DNA of 64,000 nt. It comes from an uncultured Eggerthella sp. (GTDB lineage: Bacteria; Actinomycetota; Coriobacteriia; Coriobacteriales; Eggerthellaceae). The position numbers were made by a program, and so were the translations under genes. This document shows positions 17,425 through 25,027 of the stretch, piece after piece (positions within the stretch are counted from its first letter, which is position 1; each line of letters begins with the position of its first letter). Where the stretch lies: contig UQLU01000002.1 in assembly GCA_900542065.1 (NCBI GenBank), forward strand, positions 124,001 to 188,000, read 5' to 3'. Under the pieces are notes generated by a model. That model saw only the letters and a list, made by a program, of their open reading frames with translations. It did no database searches and had not been told where the DNA came from.

Positions 17425-18819
17425 CTATTTATAAAAGCGAGGTAGACGACGAGAGAAATTGCAAACCAGCTCATGTGGGATCGTTGCTGCGCGATTTGCC
17501 ATAGTAGCGATGGAACAATCCACCGTGTCGTGGGGGCCAGCAATAAGAACTTCATCTCCAATATGAGGATCGAGCGTTTTGATATTTACGCGCGAACGTA
17601 AGTCCACCTCAAACATGCATTGATCCATGCAGATATTACCAACCTGATGCACTGCACGATTCTGATAAGCAAAATCGATCTTGCCTGAAAGAAGACGCAT
17701 TAAACCGTCGCCATAGCCCACCGAAACGGTGCAGATTTTCACGCTACCAGGGCTTCGATAATTCATACCGTAGCTTACGCCTTCGCTCATTGGAACATTC
17801 ATTACATTAGTAATGCGTGCATGAACACTCATAGCGGGACGCAAATCAACAATTCGATGCGTGTCAGCTGCAGGCTGATAACCATACATCGCAATGCCTA
17901 AGCGCACCATGTCGAAGTTTGTTTTAGGGAAGCGATAAGTAGCTGCAGAATTGTCGCAATGAACAATGCCTGGATTAATGCCTGCCGCTTCTACTGCACG
18001 CATCGCCTCAACAAAATGATTAATTTGGATCTGGAAATCGAGCGTCTCAGGTGCATCTGCCGTAGCAAAATGGGTAAAGCATCCTTCAAGCTCTAGGGCG
18101 CGATGGAAGCTGATTTGAGACAAGAACTCAACAACATTATTGAATCGCACACCAATACGATTCATGCCTGAATTAATTGCCAGATGATAAGGAGCTTTCA
18201 ACCCTCGCGCATCTGCTGCTTCGCCGTAAGCAATCGCAAATTCAGAGGTATAAACCGAAGGCCTTATGTTGTAGTGTAATAAAAGCGGAATAGCTTCAGC
18301 AGGAGGTTCTGCCAAAATGAGAATAGGTTCGCGCAAGCCTGCTTCGCGCAGCTCAATTGCTTCATTGACTGTAGCAACACCTAAATAGCTTGCGCCTGCA
18401 CTACAAGCAGCTTTTGCAACCTCTACTGCTCCGTGTCCGTAAGCATCAGCTTTTACTACTGCCATCAAGCGGCAGCTGTTGGGTATAAGGTGCTTAGTCT
18501 GCATGACGTTATACTGAATGGCGCTACGATCAACTTCCACCCAAGCCCAACGACGATCACGGTCACCAATTGCTGCAAGCTCTTCTTCGGTAGGACCTTC
18601 TGAAAAACCTGCACCACGAGATGTCTCTATTGAACTCAACACATCTGATCCAAAAGAGTGAGAATTCTTTTGACTCGAAGAATCTTTAAATGCGCTTCCC
18701 GTAAAAAGATTCGACTGATGATCTGCTGAACGCGCAGCCTCAGAAGCACTGCGATAGTTTGCCACAGAGTTCTTGGGGCGATTTGCAAAGCCTGTAAAAC
18801 CGTTTGGTAAATCTTGCAC
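17425..18819 (-). CDS. alr: Alanine racemase with a disordered N-terminal extension
   Basis: PLP enzyme that makes D-alanine for peptidoglycan. The PLP lysine is K123 in VVKADAYGHGA, and the second catalytic region GVSYGMNYRSPG and the C-terminal EVLIAGPHDTVD are intact. The enzyme proper starts near residue 90 (WAWVEVDRSAI). Before it come about 85 Ser/Asn-rich residues without a signal peptide, so the protein is 464 residues against a usual 365-390. The start is the GTG at 18819, with AAGGAA 5 nt upstream. A start inside the extension is possible, but no better ribosome site was seen. Confidence 0.93.
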   Translation of the reverse strand: MQDLPNGFTGFANRPKNSVANYRSASEAARSADHQSNLFTGSAFKDSSSQKNSHSFGSDVLSSIETSRGAGFSEGPTEEELAAIGDRDRRWAWVEVDRSAIQYNVMQTKHLIPNSCRLMAVVKADAYGHGAVEVAKAACSAGASYLGVATVNEAIELREAGLREPILILAEPPAEAIPLLLHYNIRPSVYTSEFAIAYGEAADARGLKAPYHLAINSGMNRIGVRFNNVVEFLSQISFHRALELEGCFTHFATADAPETLDFQIQINHFVEAMRAVEAAGINPGIVHCDNSAATYRFPKTNFDMVRLGIAMYGYQPAADTHRIVDLRPAMSVHARITNVMNVPMSEGVSYGMNYRSPGSVKICTVSVGYGDGLMRLLSGKIDFAYQNRAVHQVGNICMDQCMFEVDLRSRVNIKTLDPHIGDEVLIAGPHDTVDCSIATMANRAATIPHELVCNFSRRLPRFYK

Positions 18820-19054
18820 GAAAGTTCCTTCTTTCTGAAAGTTCTTCCTGAAAAGCTAGTATTCTTTGCGTAAAAGCTGTTACCTTTGTTGCACAGCATA
18901 AAAAGCTTGCATGTAGCAATTTTTAGGTAACTAAAGAAGTATAGCGCGAAAGAAAGCTTTGTACGCATCGCCTTTCTAAGCGTCGCACAAAGCACAGTAC
19001 TTGGCGCACCGCATAACACCAATGCTGCTTTCGCTGAACTAAAAGGATAGAATT

Positions 19055-20194
19055 ATGCCTTTCACGATAGAACGCAATGACTTAGCCTCTGTGTCAGCCG
19101 ACGCCATTATTGTTGCCGCAAATGAAGATTTACAAATTACTGGTGGCGTTGGCGAAGCTGTTGCGCAAGCGGCAGGATTTGCAAACGTGCAAGAAGCGTG
19201 TAATGCAATAGGACACTGCCCCACAGGAAGCGCTGTTGCAACTCCCGCCTTTAATCTTCCTGCTCAAATAATCATCCATGCAGTAGGTCCCCTTTGGCAA
19301 GGTGGCACACATAATGAAGTGGTTTCGCTTCGCAGCGCCTACGATGCCGCCCTTTCTCTTGCTGCAGAAAACAATGCTTCTTCTATCGCTTTGCCGTTAT
19401 TGTCTGCGGGAGTATACGGATTTCCCGCAGATGTTTCTCTTTCCGTAGCGCACAATGCCATACACGATTATCTCGATTCGCATGATGCCGAAATTCGCTT
19501 GGTGCTGTTTAATCGTAACGCACTACAAGCAGGTCTTGCGGTGTATGACCGCATCAAAGAATATATAGACGATGTGTACGTAGGTAAGCATTCTGATACT
19601 CGCAAACGAACACGCAGAGCTGAAGCTTTCAACGACTCTTTCTTTACCGCTGCGGGCGCAGTCTATGGTGCACTATCCGCTTCTCCTTCAGCGGCTATGA
19701 TGCCATCACTAAGTTCGTCTCATAAAGATGTCGAAGAAGAAACCTCAGAAAACGCTGTCTATGACGAAAATAAAAGCACTAGCGAAACCATTTGTGCAGA
19801 AGCCCTTGCAGCTAAAACTCTTGGCCAGCCTCCTTGCCTCTCCGAACTCCTAGATTCACTAGATGCCTCTTTTTCCACTACCTTACTGGCGCTTATTGAT
19901 GCTAAAGGCATGACCGATGCGCAAGTTTATAAACGAGCAAATATGAGCCGCCAGCTCTTTAGCAAAATTCGCAGTGATGCGCTTTATAAGCCGACAAAGA
20001 AAACGGTGCTTGCTCTTGCCATCGCCCTTGAGCTCGATTTAGCCGCTACGGTAGACTTGCTCCGTCGTGCTGGATACGCACTTTCCCACAGCAGCAAGGC
20101 AGACGTTATTGTTGAGTATTTCATAATGAATAATCAGTTCGATATTTTCGAAATAAATGCAACACTTTACGCTTTTGATCAGCCTCTTTTGTGA
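19055..20194 (+). CDS. Macro-domain protein fused to a conserved-looking C-terminal helical domain
   Basis: 379 residues in three parts. Residues 1-175 form a macro domain, a fold that binds ADP-ribose: VAANEDLQITGGVGEAVAQAAG replaces the canonical NAAN..GGGGVDGAI, and SAGVYGFP (117-124) is intact. Residues 176-262 are a polar linker. Residues 263-379 are all-helical, with DAQVYKRANMSRQLFSKIRS looking like a helix-turn-helix, followed by KPTKKTVLALAIALELDL and a terminal DIFEINATLYAFDQPLL. The Asn-to-Val change in NAAN may alter catalysis. It runs divergently from alr and is followed 208 bp later by a vWA gene. Role unknown. Confidence 0.85.
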   Translation: MPFTIERNDLASVSADAIIVAANEDLQITGGVGEAVAQAAGFANVQEACNAIGHCPTGSAVATPAFNLPAQIIIHAVGPLWQGGTHNEVVSLRSAYDAALSLAAENNASSIALPLLSAGVYGFPADVSLSVAHNAIHDYLDSHDAEIRLVLFNRNALQAGLAVYDRIKEYIDDVYVGKHSDTRKRTRRAEAFNDSFFTAAGAVYGALSASPSAAMMPSLSSSHKDVEEETSENAVYDENKSTSETICAEALAAKTLGQPPCLSELLDSLDASFSTTLLALIDAKGMTDAQVYKRANMSRQLFSKIRSDALYKPTKKTVLALAIALELDLAATVDLLRRAGYALSHSSKADVIVEYFIMNNQFDIFEINATLYAFDQPLL

Positions 20195-20200
20195 TTATCG

Positions 20201-20304
20201 TAGTTCGCTTTCATTGTTCACCAAGGTGCTTCACTTCCATTTATTATCAAAGTATTTCGCTTTCGCTATTCACCAGAATATTTCGCCTTCTTTTTTGCCA
20301 GAGT
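20201..20304. repeat. Four degenerate 26-bp tandem repeats after the macro gene
   Basis: Four units of exactly 26 bp (20201-20226, 20227-20252, 20253-20278, 20279-20304) share T(A)TTTCGCTTTC...TTCACCA. They begin 6 nt after the macro gene stop. Identity between units is partial. Confidence 0.6.
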
Positions 20305-20402
20305 TCTCCCTGCTAATGTCAACTGCCAGTTGACCTACTAAACCTCCGCCCCGCGTATTCTTCTTCCTGTAAACAAGCAAAGCAGAATCAGGAGGAGTCA
20401 TT

Positions 20403-21047
20403 ATGAAAAAGAATGTAACTGAACTGGTATTTGTCGTTGATCGCAGTGGTTCCATGAGCGGTCTTGAAAGCGACACCATAGGAGGATTTAACGCTACCCT
20501 CAAGGCTCACAAGGAAGCAGAAGGCGAAGCAGTTGTATCAACGGTGTTGTTTGACCACGAAACCAAAGTCTTACATGATCGCATCCCTATCGAAAATGTT
20601 TCCCCGATGACGGAAAAGGACTACAAGGTTCGCGGTTGCACAGCCCTCCTCGATGCCGTCGGAGGCGCCATTCGCCACATTAGCAACATCCATAAATATC
20701 TGCCCGAAGAGTACAAGCCCGAACACACTATCTTTTTTATTACGACCGATGGCTTAGAGAATGCCAGCACTGAATACACCTACAAACAGGTAAAACACCT
20801 TATTACCGAAAAGGAAGAAGCTGGTTGGGATTTCCTCTTTTTAGGCGCAAACATCGATGCTGCAACAGAAGCATCCAAAATTGGCATTCCTGTCGCACGT
20901 GCCGCAACGTTTATCGCAGATAAGCTTGGCAGCAAAACTATGTTTGGTGCGGTTTGTGCCGAAACTATCAGTATGCGAGCAGGGTGTTCGCAGCGTGACG
21001 AGTCCTGGAAAGACTCCATTGAGCAAGATACAGCCGCTCGCAAATAG
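20403..21047 (+). CDS. Stand-alone von Willebrand factor A domain protein
   Basis: 214 residues that consist of one vWA domain and nothing else. The metal-ion-dependent adhesion site is complete: DRSGSMS at 13-19, Thr80 in GCTALLDA, and Asp116 in TTDGLENAS. No signal peptide or membrane helix is present, so it should be cytoplasmic, as in TerY-type vWA proteins rather than adhesins. AGGAGGAG lies just before the ATG. It follows the macro-domain gene on the same strand, separated by 208 bp that hold a repeat array. A functional link is inferred from proximity only. Confidence 0.88.
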   Translation: MKKNVTELVFVVDRSGSMSGLESDTIGGFNATLKAHKEAEGEAVVSTVLFDHETKVLHDRIPIENVSPMTEKDYKVRGCTALLDAVGGAIRHISNIHKYLPEEYKPEHTIFFITTDGLENASTEYTYKQVKHLITEKEEAGWDFLFLGANIDAATEASKIGIPVARAATFIADKLGSKTMFGAVCAETISMRAGCSQRDESWKDSIEQDTAARK

Positions 21048-21095
21048 CACATCGCATAAATATCATATGAACCTATATTTACGATGAGCTAATAA

Positions 21096-21129
21096 ACCCG
21101 CAAAGTGAGCACTAATCCGCTTTGCGGGT
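21096..21129 (-). terminator. Hairpin terminator overlapping the end of the membrane protein gene
   Basis: A 10-bp stem, ACCCGCAAAG (21096-21105) with CTTTGCGGGT (21120-21129), followed on the minus strand by TTATTAG. Its 5' arm includes the last codons of the minus-strand gene that stops at 21112. Confidence 0.65.
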
Positions 21130-21582
21130 CATACCTGCATATACCAACAAAGCACCGTATACAAAACAGGCAATGAGCGGGAAATCTGATCCGTAAGAAA
21201 ATTCCAATTCACCTATCATGCGAAGACTTGGATCAAAGATAACCGCAGTAGCGTATACCAAAATAACGAGACTGATCACAAAAGCAATAATGCATACTGC
21301 CAGCTGGCTTTGTTTCGGCGCTTTTAGCAGCACAACGATTGATGCCGCTAAAACAAGCGAAAACAAAACCGTAGGCGATGCAACATACAAAAAGTTAAGA
21401 GCCACCCCAAGAACCTGATTTTGTTCAGCAATGTCGAGAAATGGCGTTTGAAAACAACGTACCGATTCGGAAACCAAGCTGCTATACAGAGGGATCACAA
21501 GACTCGCCAGAATAGGCGCAATTACCGCAACAAGCACATAAGGAATTGCGGTGTGCTTCTTTTCTTCATTCGAAATGACCAT
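21112..21582 (-). CDS. Small four-helix membrane protein, unknown function
   Basis: 156 residues with about four membrane helices and a short charged cytoplasmic start (MVISNEEKKH). The extracytoplasmic loop after the first helix holds VRCFQTPFLDIAEQN. I recognise no family. A GGAGG-like site (ATAGGAGGTATTCC) precedes the ATG. It is convergent with the vWA gene and separated from enolase by the enolase terminator, so it is probably a single-gene unit. Confidence 0.7.
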   Translation of the reverse strand: MVISNEEKKHTAIPYVLVAVIAPILASLVIPLYSSLVSESVRCFQTPFLDIAEQNQVLGVALNFLYVASPTVLFSLVLAASIVVLLKAPKQSQLAVCIIAFVISLVILVYATAVIFDPSLRMIGELEFSYGSDFPLIACFVYGALLVYAGMTRKAD

Positions 21583-21668
21583 AGGAATACCTCCTATCAG
21601 GCACCGTTTTAACCATAATTCCTGTTAGGACACTTATTTGCAAGTTGTATTCTCCGACAGAACAAAAG

Positions 21669-21697
21669 AAAGGGTGCGGAATACTTCCGCACCCTTT
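21669..21697 (-). terminator. Intrinsic terminator of eno
   Basis: A 12-bp stem, AAAGGGTGCGGA with TCCGCACCCTTT, and a 5-nt loop. On the minus strand it is followed by TCTTTTGTT; the plus strand also has TTTTCA, so it may act in both directions. Confidence 0.82.
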
Positions 21698-21784
21698 TCA
21701 TGATTCATTACCGCACTATCCGAACAACAATTACAGCTTAGAAAACTTGACTATTCACGAATTCTGCTGCAGTGCCATTACAGG

Positions 21785-23077
21785 TTAGCGATTGATGTTA
21801 TAGAAAGCCTTCATACCAGCATACTGACCAGCATCGCCCAGTTCTTCTTCGATACGAAGCAACTGATTGTATTTAGCAACACGGTCAGAACGGCAAGGAG
21901 CGCCAGTCTTAATCTGACCAGCATTGGTAGCTACCGCCAAGTCGGCAATAGTTACATCCTCAGTTTCGCCAGAACGGTGAGACATGATGCATGCATAGCC
22001 TGCCTGCTTTGCCATCTGAACAGCTTCCAGAGCTTCGGTTAAAGAGCCAATCTGGTTTACCTTAACCAAGATAGCGTTTGCACAACCAAGCTCAATACCC
22101 TTAGCAAGACGCTTAGGGTTGGTTACAAACAGGTCGTCACCAACCAACTGAACCTTATCGCCAATGCGATCGGTCAGAGCTTTCCAGCCATCCCAGTCTT
22201 CTTCAGCCATACCATCTTCAATGGAGATAATTGGATACTTTTCAACAAGTGCTGCCCAGTATTCAACCATTTCTTCACTGGTAAGTTCACGATCTTCGCC
22301 TGCAAGAACATATACACCGCGTTCTGCATCATAGAACTCGGTTGATGCAGGATCCATTGCGAACATAATATCTTCGCCTGGCTTGTATCCTGCCTTTTCA
22401 CAAGCTTCAACGATGTACTTCAAGGGTTCCTCATTGGTGGTGAAGTTAGGAGCGAAACCACCTTCATCGCCTACGCCGCCGCCAAGACCAGCCTCGTGAA
22501 GAACCTTCTTCAGAGTGTGATAGATCTCTGCGCACCAGCGAAGTGCCTCAGCAAAAGACTGAGCACCTACTGGCATAATCATGAACTCCTGGAAGTCAAC
22601 GTTGTTATCAGCGTGTTCGCCACCATTGAGGATATTCATCATAGGAGTAGGCAGCATGTTTGCATTTACGCCACCAACATATTTGTAAAGAGGAAGTTCA
22701 GCAGATTCTGCTGCTGCCTTAGCTACTGCCAAAGAAGCACCGAGAATTGCGTTAGCGCCAAAGTTGCCCTTGTTTTCCGTGCCATCAAGCGCGATCATTT
22801 CCGCATCAACTTCGCGCTGATCTTCTGCTTCCATACCAATAAGAGCATCAGCAATTTCTTCATTTACGTGAGCAACAGCCTTCAGCGTGCCCTTACCCAG
22901 ATAGCGCTCAGAATCGCCATCGCGCAGCTCAACTGCCTCGAAAGCGCCCGTGGATGCACCAGATGGAACCGCAGCACGGCCCATAGAGCCGTCTTCGAGA
23001 ATAACCTCGACCTCAACAGTAGGATTGCCACGGGAGTCCAGAATTTCGCGACCAAACACATCGATGATGGTAGCCAT
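21785..23077 (-). CDS. eno: Enolase
   Basis: Converts 2-phosphoglycerate to phosphoenolpyruvate in glycolysis. All landmark regions are seen: GREILDSRGNPTVEVEV, SGASTGAFEAVELRDG, LPTPMMNILNGGEHADN, the GDEGGFAPN loop, DPASTEFYD, VGDDLFVTNP and SHRSGETED. 430 residues is normal. AAGGAGGAAACTCA precedes the ATG. It is expressed alone, with its own terminator, and not in a glycolytic operon within this window. Confidence 0.98.
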   Translation of the reverse strand: MATIIDVFGREILDSRGNPTVEVEVILEDGSMGRAAVPSGASTGAFEAVELRDGDSERYLGKGTLKAVAHVNEEIADALIGMEAEDQREVDAEMIALDGTENKGNFGANAILGASLAVAKAAAESAELPLYKYVGGVNANMLPTPMMNILNGGEHADNNVDFQEFMIMPVGAQSFAEALRWCAEIYHTLKKVLHEAGLGGGVGDEGGFAPNFTTNEEPLKYIVEACEKAGYKPGEDIMFAMDPASTEFYDAERGVYVLAGEDRELTSEEMVEYWAALVEKYPIISIEDGMAEEDWDGWKALTDRIGDKVQLVGDDLFVTNPKRLAKGIELGCANAILVKVNQIGSLTEALEAVQMAKQAGYACIMSHRSGETEDVTIADLAVATNAGQIKTGAPCRSDRVAKYNQLLRIEEELGDAGQYAGMKAFYNINR

Positions 23078-23224
23078 TGAGTTTCCTCCTTGGAAAGTGT
23101 TTTACCAAACGTAACAATGATACCACGCTGCCCTGAATCAACCTGTAAACTTATGCAGTATTTACTCAGCAGCGTGATAATCGCCGAGTAGCGGCAAACT
23201 ATCACTCGCCAGTCTTACATCAAT

Positions 23225-24058
23225 TCACAGAAGTACAATTAAAACGGCACATACCACTACAAACGCTACAGTCGCGCTTGCCTCCGCACGAGATATTACC
23301 CGTTCGTGCAGACGAGTTCGAATTCCTGCACCATAGCAGCGAGCCTCCATTGCCTGTCCCATCATTGCTGCACGCCTAAACATTGCCACTACAAGAGGAA
23401 TAAGCACTACCCGCCATGAAAAGATACGATTCCATAATGCTCCCGTGTCAAAAGCTGCTCCACGAGATATTTGAGCATTTCGAATTCGCTCAGATTCCGC
23501 CGCCATCAAAGGAATAAAGCGAATCGCCAAAGAAAGAACGGTTGCAATATCATCAACGGGAACTTTTAATTTCTGCAAAGGAGAAAGCATCAAAGAGAAT
23601 GCTTCGCTAAGCGCTTCGGCGGTGGTGGTAAAAGAAACCACATAGGAAGCAAAAAACACCACAAGAATACGCACCGCATATATAAGCGCAATCATGCATC
23701 CCTGGGGATTAAAGCCGAAATTCCCCCACAGTGCAATTGGATACCATCCAGCCATAAAACCAGCCGCATTTCCACTTGCACAGGGAGTGTCCACAACATT
23801 GAAGGTAAAGGCATTGCATAGCCAAATAAACGCAAGTAAAACAAGCAGAGGTATCGAGAGTTTAACAAGACGAACTATTGGCAGATTCGCAACTAGAAGT
23901 AAGACAAAAATTGCACCTGCAATTATTCCAACCCCCAACCAGGTTTTTACCAAAAAGACCGTCAAAGAAAATAAAAACAAGAACACAAGCTTTATGCGCG
24001 CATCCATCTTATGCACAAAGGTGGTTCCTGGTATGTATAAGTTGAATACTGAATGCAT
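23225..24058 (-). CDS. Energy-coupling factor transporter transmembrane protein (EcfT)
   Basis: The membrane scaffold of an ECF vitamin or metal importer. It joins ATPases to the substrate-binding S component. About 277 residues with five or more membrane helices and the EcfT opening YIPGTTFVHKMDARIKL; two Ala-Arg-Gly-like coupling motifs are represented by ISRGAAFD and MEARCYG. The start at 24058 is taken because the conserved region begins there, although its ribosome site is weak. No EcfA or S-component gene lies next to it, so the partners are encoded elsewhere. Confidence 0.87.
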   Translation of the reverse strand: MHSVFNLYIPGTTFVHKMDARIKLVFLFLFSLTVFLVKTWLGVGIIAGAIFVLLLVANLPIVRLVKLSIPLLVLLAFIWLCNAFTFNVVDTPCASGNAAGFMAGWYPIALWGNFGFNPQGCMIALIYAVRILVVFFASYVVSFTTTAEALSEAFSLMLSPLQKLKVPVDDIATVLSLAIRFIPLMAAESERIRNAQISRGAAFDTGALWNRIFSWRVVLIPLVVAMFRRAAMMGQAMEARCYGAGIRTRLHERVISRAEASATVAFVVVCAVLIVLL

Positions 24059-24180
24059 TCTATAAGTATGGCACAGCAATAATTAGGCTACGTTTACAAT
24101 CAATTATCTTGATTCAATTAGTTCTGTACACGCAGCGCGAAAACGCTATGCACGCACCTAATACGCACCTAAATACTTAC

Positions 24181-24240
24181 CTAACTACTTACGCCGCTTT
24201 CTACCCAGGTCTAAATACTTATACCGCTTTCTACCCAGGT
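24181..24240. repeat. 30-bp tandem duplication of the nrdG 3' end
   Basis: Units 24181-24210 and 24211-24240 are 30 bp each and differ at only three positions. The second contains the last codons and stop of nrdG (minus strand, TWVESGISI-stop). The first would read TWVESGVSS-stop beyond the true stop. Further CTAAATACTTAC-like fragments lie at 24169-24180. Confidence 0.8.
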
Positions 24241-24780
24241 GTGAGTAGCGTAATTGGAATCATCGCTCCATAGGCAAATAGACCCCGATGCAAGCGTTGC
24301 AGGAACATCGATAATGCGTTGATTACGAGATCCACGGAAACGAAGGGTAATATCGTGCTCGGCTTCAATATAGGGACCATCGACCAAAATATCGATAAGA
24401 GACATGAGCCCTTCGGTTGCCTCAGTGTGTCTTTCCGAATCCGAGTTCATAAGATCCTCGAAAATATCGCCCGTATAGCACCAAACGGTTTTTTCTGGAT
24501 GCGTCTGCTTCACTTCACGTAAGAAAGGAAGCAATGCACGCTGATTTTCAGGCTCCATTGGTTCACCGCCCAAAAGCGTAAGACCATCAACGAAAGGACC
24601 ATCTAAGCTGGCAATGATCTTTTTTGCCACTTCGTCGTCAAATTCTTCGCCATAAGAAAAGCTCCACGTTTCTGGCTGAAAACAATTCTTACAGCGATGA
24701 CGACATCCCGAAACAAACAAAGTGGTACGTACGCCTTCTCCGTTAGCAATATCACAGTATTTGATTTCGGCGTAATTCAT
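24211..24780 (-). CDS. nrdG: Anaerobic ribonucleotide reductase activating protein
   Basis: Radical SAM enzyme that makes the glycyl radical on NrdD. The cluster motif is C26-x3-C30-x2-C33 in SGCRHRCKNCF; the SAM-binding GGEP appears in LTLLGGEPM, and the N-terminus MNYAEIKYCDIANGEGVRT is typical. The length of 189 is slightly above normal, because the C-terminal segment SICLWSDDSNYATHTWVESG extends past the usual end. The last ten codons are part of a 30-bp tandem duplication. It lies downstream of nrdD, separated by a terminator-like hairpin. Confidence 0.95.
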   Translation of the reverse strand: MNYAEIKYCDIANGEGVRTTLFVSGCRHRCKNCFQPETWSFSYGEEFDDEVAKKIIASLDGPFVDGLTLLGGEPMEPENQRALLPFLREVKQTHPEKTVWCYTGDIFEDLMNSDSERHTEATEGLMSLIDILVDGPYIEAEHDITLRFRGSRNQRIIDVPATLASGSICLWSDDSNYATHTWVESGISI

Positions 24781-24837
24781 TAGTTCCCCTCAGTACGTTA
24801 TGTGCGTGACACTAAAGCACTACTATAGAGAAAAATG

Positions 24838-24872
24838 GAGGTTTGATAAGAAACAATTTCCTATCAAACCTC
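24838..24872 (-). terminator. Terminator or attenuator between nrdD and nrdG
   Basis: An 11-bp stem, GAGGTTTGATA (24838-24848) with TATCAAACCTC (24862-24872). The minus-strand continuation is CATTTTTCTC. It lies 155 nt after nrdD and 58 nt before nrdG, so it may set their ratio. Confidence 0.75.
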
Positions 24873-25027
24873 GCATTAACCTTTATTTAAAACTTGCTTC
24901 ATTGAAGCGTTGCAGCTTTAGATACTATAGCTTGCGCTACCAACCGTGCCTCAAGTAAGCGCTGCAAGGTAAACGCTGCTCATCTGCTCAACAGACGCTT
25001 AAACGCTTGCCTTTGCTTTCTTATAGC

